A DNA stretch of 64,000 bases from NCBI GenBank assembly GCA_027493615.1, contig JAOSKK010000036.1, forward strand, positions 310,001 to 374,000. The letters run 5' to 3'. A model generated the notes under the pieces. It was not told where the DNA came from, did no database searches, and saw nothing but the letters and a program-made list of their open reading frames with translations. Shown piece after piece: positions 21,268-29,953 of the stretch. Position numbers and translations under genes: made by a program. Positions within the stretch are counted from its first letter, which is position 1; each line of letters opens with the position of its first letter. The stretch is from Verrucomicrobiota bacterium. GTDB lineage: Bacteria > Verrucomicrobiota > Verrucomicrobiia > Limisphaerales > J093.

Positions 21268-21344
21268 TCTGCGCGGCGCGGCCAGAACACCCTCGACACC
21301 CCGCCGCCCGCCCCGTGATAGTCTGCGCCCGGTTCGCTCCTCGC

Positions 21345-22485
21345 ATGAAGACCAAAGCCTATGCCGCCGCAGGCGTGAACATCGACCTGGGCAATCAGGT
21401 CAAGGCCACCCTGCCCCAACTGCTCGCCCGCACCCGCCGCCCCGAGGTGCTCGGACGCGTGGGTGGGTTCGGGGGTCTGTTTGCCCTCGACACACGCAAG
21501 TATCGTCAACCGGTGCTGGTGAGCAGCGTCGATGGCGTCGGGACCAAGCTGAAGATCGCCTTTGCCCTCGACCGCCACGACACGATCGGCCAGGACCTGG
21601 TCAACCATTGTGTCAACGACATCGCCGTGCTCGGCGCGGAACCGCTGTTCTTCCTCGATTATCTCGGAGCGGGACGGCTTGAGCCGCGCGTCTTCACCGA
21701 GATCATCCGGGGCTTTGCCCAGGCCTGCGCCGAGAATCGCTGCGCCCTCATCGGCGGTGAGACCGCCCAGATGCCCGGCTTCTATGCGCCCGGCGAGTAC
21801 GATGTCAGCGGCACCATCGTTGGCGTGGTCGAGAAGGACCGCCTGCTCGACGGACGGCGTCTCGTGAAGCCCGGCGACGCCGTGGTGGGGATCGCCTCGA
21901 GCGGCCTGCACACGAACGGGTACTCCCTGGCTCGGAAGATCCTTTTCGAGCAGTTGAAGCTGAAGGTCACCAGCCGCGTGACCGGCTTGAACGGCACGCT
22001 GGGCGAGGAACTGCTCAAGGTCCACCTCAGCTACGGCCCGCTCATTCAACGGTTGCTCAAGCGCTTCAATCCGCCCGCCGCGCCCCGCCGCGCCTCCGCC
22101 CCGCAACCTCGGACCTCGACCTTCGACCTTCGGACCAGGGACCAGGGACCAGGGACCAGAGATCAGGGAGCGGCGATCCATGCCCTGGCGCACATCACCG
22201 GCGGCGGGTTTGTGGACAATCTGCCGCGCGTCCTGCCGGCGAAATGCGACGTCGCCATCCAGAAGGGGTTGTGGGAGGTGCCGCCGATTTTCCAGTTGCT
22301 GGCGGCGAAGGGCGGGGTGGAGGAAGCGGAACTCTACCAGGTCTTCAACATGGGCGTCGGCCTGGTAGCCCTGGTGGCGTCAGATCGCGCCGAGACCGTG
22401 CGGCGCGCCATCGGCTCAAGCCGGGCACACCGCGTGGTTGATCGGGGAAGTCACGCGGGGAAGCGGGCGGGTGCGGTTGGTCTGA
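21345..22485 (+). CDS. purM: phosphoribosylformylglycinamidine cyclo-ligase PurM, with internal repeat insertion and one frameshift
   Basis: PurM makes AIR from FGAM and ATP in purine synthesis. The start MKTKAYAAAGVNIDLGNQV fits the family; an upstream start inside the MITE is rejected. Motifs: LVSSVDGVGTKLKIA, NHCVNDIAVLGAEPLFFLDY, ALIGGETAQMPGFY, GEYDVSGTIVGVVEK, GIASSGLHTNGYSLAR, HITGGGFVDNLPRVLP and VFNMGVGLVALV. Between about residues 245 and 275 a Pro/Arg/Gln-rich insertion, encoded by 7-base tandem repeats, interrupts the conserved fold just before AIHALAHITGGG. Near 22,418 the frame changes; the other frame gives AWLIGEVTRGSGRVRLV and a stop at 22,485, the expected C terminus. About 380 residues against the usual ~345. 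Confidence 0.92.
22106..22168. repeat. heptamer tandem repeats inside purM
   Basis: A 63-base stretch made of 7-base units related to GGACCTC, GACCTTC and GGACCAG; the last type occurs in about four consecutive near-identical copies. It is read in frame through purM. Similar short heptad arrays are usually intergenic, so a copy inside a core gene is unusual. Confidence 0.75.
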
Positions 22486-22555
22486 GGCGGGCGGCGGCAG
22501 GTGGCCGGTTGCTCGTGTCTGCCGGGAAGCACCCCCGGGGCCTGACGGCCAGGCC

Positions 22556-22600
22556 TGGTGGGCCCAGAGGGATTTGAACCCCCGACCAAGCGATTATGAG
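22556..22600 (-). tRNA. 3' half of a tRNA-Met-like gene (anticodon CAT), probable att site
   Basis: The minus strand reads from the anticodon loop CTCATAA through a variable loop, a T arm (GGGGG-TTCAAAT-CCCTC) and the 3' acceptor strand TGGGCCC, discriminator A, and an encoded CCA at 22,558-22,556. The bases 5' of the anticodon loop (CGGTTTTCAAA) cannot form the anticodon stem, D arm or acceptor, so only the 3' half is present. An integrase gene begins 275 bases away on the missing side. This is the signature of integration into a tRNA gene; the complete, rebuilt tRNA should be at the far end of the element. Confidence 0.75.
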
Positions 22601-22750
22601 TTTGAAAACCGCGGGCGGGCAGGAGTTTCAGGCAGTTGTCTTCAGTTGCACTCGGTTGCGGTACACCCAATGTTACCAATGGTTTGTGACGATTCTTGAA
22701 AACGCCGCGTTCTCTCGCTGCAACTCGTTACAACTGACCACGACCGAAAA

Positions 22751-22772
22751 AAGTGGCCCAGAAGTGGCCCAG
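22751..22772. repeat. tandem 11-bp direct repeat near the integrase
   Basis: AAGTGGCCCAG occurs twice without a gap, between the tRNA fragment and the integrase start. Direct repeats here may be integrase arm-binding sites (inference). The rest of 22,601-22,875 has no recognisable gene. Confidence 0.45.
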
Positions 22773-22875
22773 AAAACTCTAAAGCCGACCCTGTTCCCTC
22801 CTTCTCGCGTCGCCTCTCACACTCGGATCCTGCCGTCGGCCCCAGCGTCGCTGGCCGTGAGCAGCGACCGGTTGT

Positions 22876-24429
22876 GTGCCAGCTACACCAAAGCGAGTCG
22901 CGATAAGTCACATGCTCTCGGCGGTAAGTGTCGAGAGTATGAACGCGGCGAGAATTCCCAAGCTTCGCCCCGGCGACGGCAGCACCGACCGAAATGATTC
23001 GCGCAACGGTGATGAAGTGGCCCGCCCTCATTCTGTCCCCAAGACCCACGTTGCCTTCTGGCGTGCGCGCGTCGAACGCAGGACCTACGAGTACGAAGGG
23101 AAAACCCTGGAGGTGCCCGAGTACTCGGTTCGGATGAAGTTCGGAGGAATCAGGAAGCGGCTGGCACTTGGTACAGCGTTGAAAGAAGAAGCCGCATTGA
23201 AAGCGCGTGACATTTACTTGTCGCTCGTCGCCAAAGGTTGGTCAGCGACTCTGGCGGAACTCGCCCCGAAGTCTGTTGTCGAGGCCGTGCACAGCGAAGT
23301 CGGCCCGACCGTGGGAGAGTTCATCGCTGAGGTCGAGAGAACATCGAATCTCAAGACGAAAACATTCCGCCGATATGCCCAATATTTCCGAATGCTGGCG
23401 GCTCACATTCAGGGGGTGAAAACGGATGCCTCGCGCTACAATTACTACGGCGGCGGCTTGACCAGTTGGCGGGAGAGAGTGGACGCCATACCTCTTTCAG
23501 CCATCACGCCGGCCGCCGCAGCGGACTGGAAGATCGCCTACTTGCGACGCGCCGGTAGTGACCCCCGCCGCAAGCTTGAGGTGAATCGGTCTTTCAACAG
23601 TGCGTTGCGCCACTGCAAGAGCCTCTTCAGTTCGAAGATTATCAACAAACCGAACTTCGCTGTTAAGGTTCCCAGGTTCAAGGTGCCAGACGGCCAGCTC
23701 GGGGAACGGGAGGCGTACTGGTTCGACACCGTGGACTTCGAGCGAGTGGGTTCAATGAAGTTCCAGACTCCTGCCGGTGTCACTTACGAAAAGCTCGTCA
23801 CCAACGCCCGCACTGAGCTTCGCACAAACCATCCCGAAGCCTACAAGCTGTTCTTGTTGTGCCTATGTGCTGGCCTTCGCCGGGCCGAGGCGGATGTCTG
23901 CCTTTGGACCCAGTTAAGCTCCGAGGACAATTCCATCCGCATTGAGGCCAACGAGTTCATTGAACCCAAACACGGCTCTGGCGGGACCGTGTATGTCGAT
24001 CCGCCCCTCATGAAGGAATTGTTGAGCTTCAAGACGGAGGACTCGGAAGCCTTTGTGGTGAATTCAACGCGCGGCTGGAAGCCGGTGATGTATCAGCGAT
24101 ATCGATGTGAGCCACACTGGCGGGTCCTGCTCGGCTGGCTGGAGACCAACGGCATCTCCGCCAGGAAAAAAGTCCACGAACTGCGGAAACTTTTTGGCGA
24201 TGCCATCGTTAAGAGAAACGGCATTTTCGCCGGCAGTGCCCAACTCCGACACTCAACGATCCAAATGACGGCCAGCCACTACACCGACCCACGCCAACGT
24301 GCAGCTCTTCCTGTCGGGAATCTACTTTCTGACCAAACCACGGAAACCGTCCCCAACCAAGCGGAGGTTCCGGTGCAAAACCGCAGAACAAACAACGACT
24401 TCAATAACGGGGTCAAAAACGGAGTTTAA
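22876..24429 (+). CDS. tyrosine recombinase (phage-type integrase)
   Basis: 517 residues as an open frame; the true start may be an internal Met, since the first 20-50 residues look unstructured. An N-terminal core-binding segment (VGEFIAEVERTSNLKTKTFR) precedes the catalytic domain: the first Arg in CAGLRRAEADVCLW (about residue 332), HELRKLFGDAIV (H-x-x-R, about 433) and QLRHSTIQMTASHYTD with the nucleophilic Tyr (about 468). It is adjacent to the tRNA fragment, so it very likely catalysed integration there. G+C and codon use drop clearly relative to purM. The gene is intact. Confidence 0.93.
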   Translation: MPATPKRVAISHMLSAVSVESMNAARIPKLRPGDGSTDRNDSRNGDEVARPHSVPKTHVAFWRARVERRTYEYEGKTLEVPEYSVRMKFGGIRKRLALGTALKEEAALKARDIYLSLVAKGWSATLAELAPKSVVEAVHSEVGPTVGEFIAEVERTSNLKTKTFRRYAQYFRMLAAHIQGVKTDASRYNYYGGGLTSWRERVDAIPLSAITPAAAADWKIAYLRRAGSDPRRKLEVNRSFNSALRHCKSLFSSKIINKPNFAVKVPRFKVPDGQLGEREAYWFDTVDFERVGSMKFQTPAGVTYEKLVTNARTELRTNHPEAYKLFLLCLCAGLRRAEADVCLWTQLSSEDNSIRIEANEFIEPKHGSGGTVYVDPPLMKELLSFKTEDSEAFVVNSTRGWKPVMYQRYRCEPHWRVLLGWLETNGISARKKVHELRKLFGDAIVKRNGIFAGSAQLRHSTIQMTASHYTDPRQRAALPVGNLLSDQTTETVPNQAEVPVQNRRTNNDFNNGVKNGV

Positions 24430-24937
24430 TTCGACAAGGCGCAGGTCCGAATCGGACAGAAAATGGTGTTGGCAGCCCCAGCACCCCGTCCAACCACAAC
24501 TCACGCAATCTCAGACCCATCGCCTGACAGGCAGCGAAATCGCCTGTAAAATGGCCCTTTCCTGAGCGTTTCGTCAAGTCGCTGATTACTCTGCCATTAC
24601 TCACCAATTAGGAGGAAACAACCCGTTCAGTGAGGCGTTGCTGGCACTTTTGCTGGCACTAAAACACACCGAAAACCACGTGAAATCGGGGCAATCCTGC
24701 GACATACGTCCGCAACGTCGCATCATTGCTCAGTGGTGGCCAGAGTGTCAGATTCGTCGAAGAGGATGCAGCGCATGCCCGGCATCCGCCGATGAGGTAA
24801 TCCGTCGTGTTCATCCCGCCCGGGCCCGCGCCTCTGGTTGCTCCGCGCAACCTCGCGCCAGCAGTCGAAACACCTTTCCGACCGCTGTCACTCCGTTGCT
24901 GATGCTCCGCCGCCCGGCGGCACGGGCACAGGCGGGT
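24430..24937. other. non-coding stretch between integrase and radC leader
   Basis: About 510 bases without a convincing gene; short open frames lack recognisable features and have no upstream Shine-Dalgarno signal. It holds a paired TGGCAC motif (24,642 and 24,654) whose spacing does not fit a sigma-54 promoter. It may contain recombination-related sequence. Confidence 0.4.
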
Positions 24938-25011
24938 GCGTTTCGCCAGGAGCGGTTCTGCTCTCTCGGGGCAGGTGAAGAGAGCAGTCCCGCTCCTTCA
25001 GAACGAAACGC
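24938..25011 (+). promoter_or_regulatory. long imperfect hairpin in the radC leader
   Basis: The left arm GCGTTTCGCC-AGGAGCGG-TTCTGCTCTCT pairs, with small bulges, to the right arm AGAGAGCAG-TCCCGCTCCTT-CAGAACGAAACGC; the loop is about a dozen bases. It ends five bases before the radC ATG and would hide any ribosome-binding site in RNA. Alternatively it is a single-strand recognition structure used in transfer. Confidence 0.55.
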
Positions 25012-25016
25012 AAAAC

Positions 25017-25562
25017 ATGAACACAACGGAAAACCTCATCTCCACTGGATGCCCCACCATCGCTCCGCAACCTCAGAACAACATCGTCAAGCCCATCAAG
25101 TTTCCGGCTCAACCGCAGGAATGGAAGATCGTATCACTTCGGGAATGTCTCACGCCTGACACCATGCAACAGTGTGAAACCCCAGATCAGGCAGCCGCCT
25201 ATTGGAAAGCGCATATCGCGACCCACCCTTACTTCAATTCTGAATGTGAATGTCTGGTGGTTTTCATTCTCAACACCCGCCGACGCATCAAAGGTCACTA
25301 CTTGGTGTCCATTGGTACGATGGATACCATTCTCTGTCATCCAAGGGAGGTATTCCGTTTAGCGATCATGGCAAGCGCCGCCGCAATCATCATTGCGCAC
25401 AATCATCCGAGCGGTGAGCCGACTCCATCCGAGGCGGACATCAAAATCACCCGTGACCTCATTCGAGCGGGCCAACTTCTCAAAATCGAAGTTCTCGATC
25501 ACATCGTCGTTGGTAACCCAAACCACACCAGTCTTCGCAGTCTTGGCTATTTCTACAGCTAG
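25017..25562 (+). CDS. radC: RadC-family JAB/MPN-domain protein
   Basis: 181 residues from the ATG at 25,017 (MNTTENLIST). The C-terminal JAB domain carries the metal motif HNHPSGEPTPSEAD and the upstream Glu region; the family C terminus GDPxHxSLR appears as VGNPNHTSLRSLGYFYS. RadC-like proteins are very frequent on integrative elements and plasmids, where they may process DNA; the biochemical role is not settled. The helix-hairpin-helix part of chromosomal RadC is missing, as in element-borne versions. Confidence 0.88.
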   Translation: MNTTENLISTGCPTIAPQPQNNIVKPIKFPAQPQEWKIVSLRECLTPDTMQQCETPDQAAAYWKAHIATHPYFNSECECLVVFILNTRRRIKGHYLVSIGTMDTILCHPREVFRLAIMASAAAIIIAHNHPSGEPTPSEADIKITRDLIRAGQLLKIEVLDHIVVGNPNHTSLRSLGYFYS

Positions 25563-25652
25563 CCGCTTTCGGCTTCCGAAATTGGAAGCCATTTTCATCC
25601 TCATGGCAGAGCAATCCTCGAAGTAATTGAGGAATTGTGTTCGGCGGACGGA

Positions 25653-25958
25653 TCATTCCGAGCCGCTTGGAGGTCGCTCCCGCTCCTTCTCGGCTTCGGT
25701 GACCACGATCTCACGAACTACGGGCTGACCGTCCGGCACGAGTGACCGTTGGTTGGCTGGCAGCGCCATGAGGAAGGATAGTTCCATCCGCTGCATCCCT
25801 GTTTCGATGCGGCGCAGGGAGTGGCCGCGAATCGAGACCTCGTGCGTGGCGAAGACCAAGCGGAGGCGCTGCTCCTTCCCTTCACTCTTGAGTTCAGCGA
25901 AGGCGAATTGGTCGAACGGCAGCAGCAGGCTTTGCTCAGCCGATACTTCGATTTTGAC
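25653..25958 (-). CDS. out-of-frame tail or small gene at the relaxase 3' end
   Basis: About 101 codons in a frame overlapping the relaxase end, starting VKIEVSAEQSLLLPFDQFAF and ending EAEKERERPPSGSE. Its composition (charged, regular hydrophobic spacing) looks coding while the relaxase frame here does not. There is no good start codon: one extra base near 25,960 would fuse it to the relaxase after EAIRTLAR, or it could start at the relaxase-frame ATG at about 25,990. Function unknown. Confidence 0.5.
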   Translation of the reverse strand, partial: VKIEVSAEQSLLLPFDQFAFAELKSEGKEQRLRLVFATHEVSIRGHSLRRIETGMQRMELSFLMALPANQRSLVPDGQPVVREIVVTEAEKERERPPSGSE

Positions 25959-28792
25959 CGCGCGAGCGTTCGGATCGCCTCGCCCAGCATTCGGGTGATT
26001 TTGTGCTCATGGGTTTCAATGGGTTGATGACGATGGCGACGAGAGAGTTTCAGTCGGCAGAAGCTGTCAGCCGCGCGGCGACCGAAGCGCAGCAGGTAGC
26101 CATGCAGCCGATCCCAAAGGCGGACGCCGCGACCAGGGATTACACCAGCCGCGAGTTCCATCGCCAATGGGCGATGCCCGGAGCGCGTGACGTTCTCGCG
26201 CAACTGTTCCTTGTCCGGGGTGAAGATGCAGATTCCGCGCCGTCCACGCGAGATGGTCACATACCATTGCTGTGCGTTGGTCGCGGCCTTGATGGTGGAG
26301 TCAGAGAACAGGACGTAATCCACAGTCTTGCCTTGAGAGCCGTAGGACGTGACGGCATAGCCGGGCAGAAACTCACGAAAGCTGGCGTCCAGAACCCTGC
26401 CATCGGCGAGTTCAACACCGCCGTCGGCCCGCACGGACTTCACAGCGACAAGCTCGCCATTTGTGACGCGTCCGCCGGTTACAAGATTGCGATTGGCTTT
26501 CAGGTGCAGCCTGTCTCCGGTCGCAATGGCGATCTCGCGTGACTGGCAGACCGAGATGCGGTCGAGCATCTTGTTTGAGACGGTGACGAATCGCCCGCCG
26601 ACCTCAACCAGCAGCCCGGACTTGAGGATTCCTGACAACTTGCCCTTCGCCCCTGCGTCGGCTTCCCGCACCTTCTGGTTGAACACGATCACCGCATCTT
26701 GCGGATAGAATCGTTCGTCGCGCTTCTGCGCATTGGTCAGGTCCACACGTTCGAGCGCTTGAACGGGGGTGTCACTCGCACCGAGCAATCCTTTCGCCTT
26801 GAGCGCCTCGCGCACACGCGTATTCACGCGATGCACTTCGCCCCACGTCTGTGACACCACGACCGCCGAGGCATTCTGTTCTGCAAGGTGAACGTATTCA
26901 TCGGCGAGCTTGTCGGCTTGTTCGCCCACGCCGCAACCAACGACAGCGCCCATTTGGTCAAGACGTTTGAAGGATTCACCCAAGCGGCCCGCCGCCGCGG
27001 ATCCCACAGCTTTCCGATACCGCTTGATGCTCGTGCGCTCCTCGCTGTCACGACCGAGCCCCGGGTCTTGGCGGCGAATCGTCTGCAACTCGACCGGCTT
27101 CACGCCGCCATGCCGCTCGATGGCGAGGAGCGCATCAGACGCTTCAACCGCGCCGTGCTGCCGCGTGTCTCCGGAGAGGATTACTCGCGCGTTGCGCTCT
27201 TTCGCCAGCCGCAGCAATGCCTGCATCTGGCGTCCCCCGAGTTGCCCGGCTTCATCCACTACGACGACCGCACGGTCGGCGAGTTCGCCCCTGGCCAGAA
27301 AGCTGGCCACCGTGGAGGGCGAATGAAACCCGCTCTTTTCCATCTCCATGGCCTGCTGCCGCTGCGGGGCAAGAACGACCACCGACCGGCCGGCCTGCCG
27401 CAATTGCTCGACCAGTGCGCGCAGGACGTAACTCTTGCCCGTGCCCGCGCCACCGCGAAAGACCGATACTGTGTTTGTGGAGCAGAGCAGCGCATCCAGT
27501 GCCTGGCGCTGTTCGCCATCCAGCGCCGGATCCGCGGGAGTCGGATTCGCCACCAGCGGATGGCAAGCGGCAACGCCTTCTTTCGCGGTCTGAACAACTT
27601 CCCATTCGCGCAACAGCACCTCCCGCAACGTCACGTCGCCCGGACGCTCCGCGTTGCGGATGTAGCCACGCCGCTCGGTCAATGCTTTGAGTTCCTCAAC
27701 CGAGAACTCCTCGCCGCGCGCCCGCCCCAATGCCTCCTGCCACACCTGGCATTCCAGTACGACGGAGTTCCGGTCGAACAGATGTTGCTCGGCCCATTCC
27801 ACCGCCTCGGCAACAGTCACCCGTTCAATCTTCTCGGTGCTTCCGGCGATCTGCCGCGATAGACCTCGAAGCAGTTCGCTCTCACGCGGTGTCAATTGTG
27901 CGCCCCAGAGGGACTGGAGTTCCTCCCGGCTCAAGTCCTTTTGCTTCCGCGACCGCTTCTCGGTTGCCAGGCGCGCCCGCAGTTCCGAGATGTTTGCGCC
28001 GATCAATTCCGGCTTCTCGGTCAGCAACGTAGCCAGTGCCTTGTCAATCTCGGCATCCCGCTTGGAAAACCGATCGCAAAGCTCGGTTGGGACACCCTCA
28101 ATCCGGAAATCACCGCGCGGAAGATTGCGAATGCGGTAGCCGAATCGGCGCAGCTCACAGGCGAGTTCATGGTAGTAGGCGTTCTCGGCGAACTTCCGTG
28201 CCCGCAGCAGGCCATAGTTTTGCAGCGCCTTCCATCGTTCCTCCACTGCATCAAACGTCCCGTTGAAGACGATGCAGTGCGTGTGCAGATGGGGATCGAG
28301 AGCGCGAGACGTATCGTGCGTGAACAAGGCCGCAGCAAAATTGCCGGTAGGCCGATCCACCTGGACGCCACCGCCACGGACGCGGGTTGAGGCAAATGCC
28401 TCGAACTCCCGAAGTGCCGTCTTCACCGCACGCACGTGCGCCTCCAGGACACGAGTATCCCCGCCGAGAAACCCCACCAACGACACCGATTTGGGCGGGG
28501 AGAAAGTGAAGTCGTAGAAGATGCGGCGGTTTGCGGCGTCCTTGCCCGCCGCCACGCGGGTTGTGTTCAGCCGCTGCGTCAGCGTATCGCCCGTGGCCGG
28601 ATGCTGATTCTCACAGAGCCGCAGGAAGTCTTCGGCGCGGACTCGGCCAGCCAACCCGAGCCGTTGCGCGCCCAACCCGGTCCATTCCCCCGACACCCGC
28701 TGCCCCTCGTCGTAGTAGTCGCCGACGCAAAGGTGTTCCTCGAAGTACTCTTGCGCATTCTTGAGATTGTATTGCGTCTTGGCAGTGAGCAC
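25718..28792 (-). CDS. MobF-family conjugative relaxase-helicase (TrwC/TraA type)
   Basis: Nicks oriT, stays covalently bound to the 5' end and unwinds the transferred strand. The N-terminal relaxase domain has Tyr residues near YYDEGQ, YDFTFSPPKSVSLVG and the metal-binding three-His motif in DPHLHTHCIVFN (about residues 164-175). The helicase part has Walker A VFRGGAGTGKSYVLRAL (about 440-456), Walker B VVVDEAGQLGG, GDTRQHGAVEASDAL and SYGSQGKTVDYV. The start is GTG. The last ~75 residues (from about SKACCCRS) have Ser/Cys-rich composition unlike the rest; another frame looks coding there, so the native end is uncertain. Typical length for the family is 900-1000. Confidence 0.92.
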   Translation of the reverse strand: MLTAKTQYNLKNAQEYFEEHLCVGDYYDEGQRVSGEWTGLGAQRLGLAGRVRAEDFLRLCENQHPATGDTLTQRLNTTRVAAGKDAANRRIFYDFTFSPPKSVSLVGFLGGDTRVLEAHVRAVKTALREFEAFASTRVRGGGVQVDRPTGNFAAALFTHDTSRALDPHLHTHCIVFNGTFDAVEERWKALQNYGLLRARKFAENAYYHELACELRRFGYRIRNLPRGDFRIEGVPTELCDRFSKRDAEIDKALATLLTEKPELIGANISELRARLATEKRSRKQKDLSREELQSLWGAQLTPRESELLRGLSRQIAGSTEKIERVTVAEAVEWAEQHLFDRNSVVLECQVWQEALGRARGEEFSVEELKALTERRGYIRNAERPGDVTLREVLLREWEVVQTAKEGVAACHPLVANPTPADPALDGEQRQALDALLCSTNTVSVFRGGAGTGKSYVLRALVEQLRQAGRSVVVLAPQRQQAMEMEKSGFHSPSTVASFLARGELADRAVVVVDEAGQLGGRQMQALLRLAKERNARVILSGDTRQHGAVEASDALLAIERHGGVKPVELQTIRRQDPGLGRDSEERTSIKRYRKAVGSAAAGRLGESFKRLDQMGAVVGCGVGEQADKLADEYVHLAEQNASAVVVSQTWGEVHRVNTRVREALKAKGLLGASDTPVQALERVDLTNAQKRDERFYPQDAVIVFNQKVREADAGAKGKLSGILKSGLLVEVGGRFVTVSNKMLDRISVCQSREIAIATGDRLHLKANRNLVTGGRVTNGELVAVKSVRADGGVELADGRVLDASFREFLPGYAVTSYGSQGKTVDYVLFSDSTIKAATNAQQWYVTISRGRRGICIFTPDKEQLRENVTRSGHRPLAMELAAGVIPGRGVRLWDRLHGYLLRFGRRAADSFCRLKLSRRHRHQPIETHEHKITRMLGEAIRTLARSKSKYRLSKACCCRSTNSPSLNSRVKGRSSASAWSSPRTRSRFAATPCAASKQGCSGWNYPSSWRCQPTNGHSCRTVSP

Positions 28793-28892
28793 GAACCAGA
28801 ATCTATCGGCCGAATCGAACGCTGATGTGTATCAAACGCACTTTCCTCCGGGACGATATCTCCTGGCCCTGCTGGGAATAAGGGTCTCGCCC

Positions 28893-29335
28893 TCAATAGC
28901 TCATTCTGCCCAGCTTCACCTTGCCCCGGAAGATCCAATAGATGCTCCCGGTGTAAGCCAGGACTACCGGACACCGATGAGCGCAATCGTGAGCATGATG
29001 CCCAGGGCTATTTGCGAGGATGCCGCGTTGTGAATCGTCAGGCTGTTGGCCGGATTCGGATTGCTCAGAACGAGGTTTGGTTACAACTCCAGCCCGAACA
29101 GGGCCATGAACGAAATCATCGCCACGCACAACGAGACGAACGCCCGGCCATGCCGCCGACGCGTGACTTCCCGCGGAATATTGGCGATGGCGAGCATTGA
29201 GGAGCGCAATGCTGAACCCGCGCCACGATGGAGAATCGCTTGGGCGGCGGAGACGAAGTGCGTCGTTAGAGCGGCGAGCACAGCGGCGGGCGGCGCCGCC
29301 ATTTTGACCCCGGTGCGTTCGGCGGACTCCCATGT
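28893..29335 (-). pseudogene. cydB: cydB remnant: C-terminal part of cytochrome bd oxidase subunit II
   Basis: Three frames on the minus strand align piecewise to the end of CydB: SMLAIANIPREVTRRRHGRAF, ISFMALFGLEL, then PNLVLSNPNPANSLTIHNAA, GIMLTIALIGV and PVVLAYTGSIYWIFRGKVKL, ending GRMSY. A stop codon (TAA) sits between GLEL and PNLV, and one base is missing near 28,955. No N-terminal part and no cydA are present. It is a decayed fragment left directly behind the tetR gene. Confidence 0.8.
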
Positions 29336-29953
29336 CTAGCGAGGTTCTGTCGCGGATAGCTTCAGGCGCAAGACAATCTTGGGCAACTCTGTCAGCGCCT
29401 TCAAACCGTCCAGGTTACCCGTCATGCGAGCCTCTGACACAATCCCCTCCAGCAAGGCCCTCAGATACACGGCTTGAGCGTGCGGATCACAGGGCTCGAT
29501 GACATCCTGGGCAATCGCGTCGCGAATGGCGGACTCAAAATAGTGGAGTTGGGCAGACTGCACTTCACAAAGCTTCCGGCTGATGTTTGGTTCCCGTGTT
29601 CCCAGTTCGCAACCGAGGGAAAAGAACGGCGAACCCAGGACGTATCCGACTTGCTCGCGCTTCTCGCGCTGCAAACGCTGGACCCATTCCAGAAAATTCG
29701 TGATGCGCTGGAGCGGGGCAACTGCCGGAGAAAAGTGAGTCTCATAAGCCGGTTGGCCAACCGTGTCCCAGAGATGCTGCAACGCCGCAACCGCGAGCGC
29801 GGACTTGGATTTGAAGAAATAGTAGAAACTGCCTTTCCTGACACTGGCGCGCTCGCAGATGTCGTCCAGTGTGATCGAATGAAAGCTTTTCTCCCACAAA
29901 AGCTCGCTGGTGGCCCGCAGGAGACGCTGTCGTGCATTACTGGTCCGTACCAT
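29336..29953 (-). CDS. TetR/AcrR-family transcriptional regulator
   Basis: 205 residues. The N-terminal helix-turn-helix is clear: ARQRLLRATSELLWEKSFHS, TLDDICERASVRKGSFYYFF, KSKSALAVAALQHLW. The C-terminal ligand domain resembles TetR_C regulators that control detoxification genes. It is the last intact gene of the long minus-strand cargo block; its target is not evident, although a nitroreductase and thioredoxin-like genes lie upstream. Confidence 0.88.
   Translation of the reverse strand: MVRTSNARQRLLRATSELLWEKSFHSITLDDICERASVRKGSFYYFFKSKSALAVAALQHLWDTVGQPAYETHFSPAVAPLQRITNFLEWVQRLQREKREQVGYVLGSPFFSLGCELGTREPNISRKLCEVQSAQLHYFESAIRDAIAQDVIEPCDPHAQAVYLRALLEGIVSEARMTGNLDGLKALTELPKIVLRLKLSATEPR

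Noticed and set aside
22106..22168. Heptamer repeats considered as a CRISPR array or an intein
   Set aside because: Units are 7 bases without spacers, and the insert is far too short for an intein.
21249..22193. Long minus-strand open frame opposite purM
   Set aside because: It is antisense to clear PurM motifs and has no family signature; GC-rich DNA gives long shadow frames.
22495..22560. GGCCTG-ACGGC-CAGGCC hairpin after purM as a terminator
   Set aside because: The stem is short and no T run follows on either strand.
22594..22612. tRNA fragment read as a selenocysteine tRNA (TCA in TTTCAAA)
   Set aside because: The loop does not pair into a stem; the CTCATAA loop with the T arm and CCA fits a CAT anticodon.
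24642..24659. Paired TGGCAC motif as a sigma-54 promoter
   Set aside because: The GG and GC doublets are not 10 bases apart, so the core does not fit.
26888..27862. Plus-strand frame of 324 codons inside the relaxase gene
   Set aside because: Antisense to the helicase motifs of the relaxase; no recognisable protein features.
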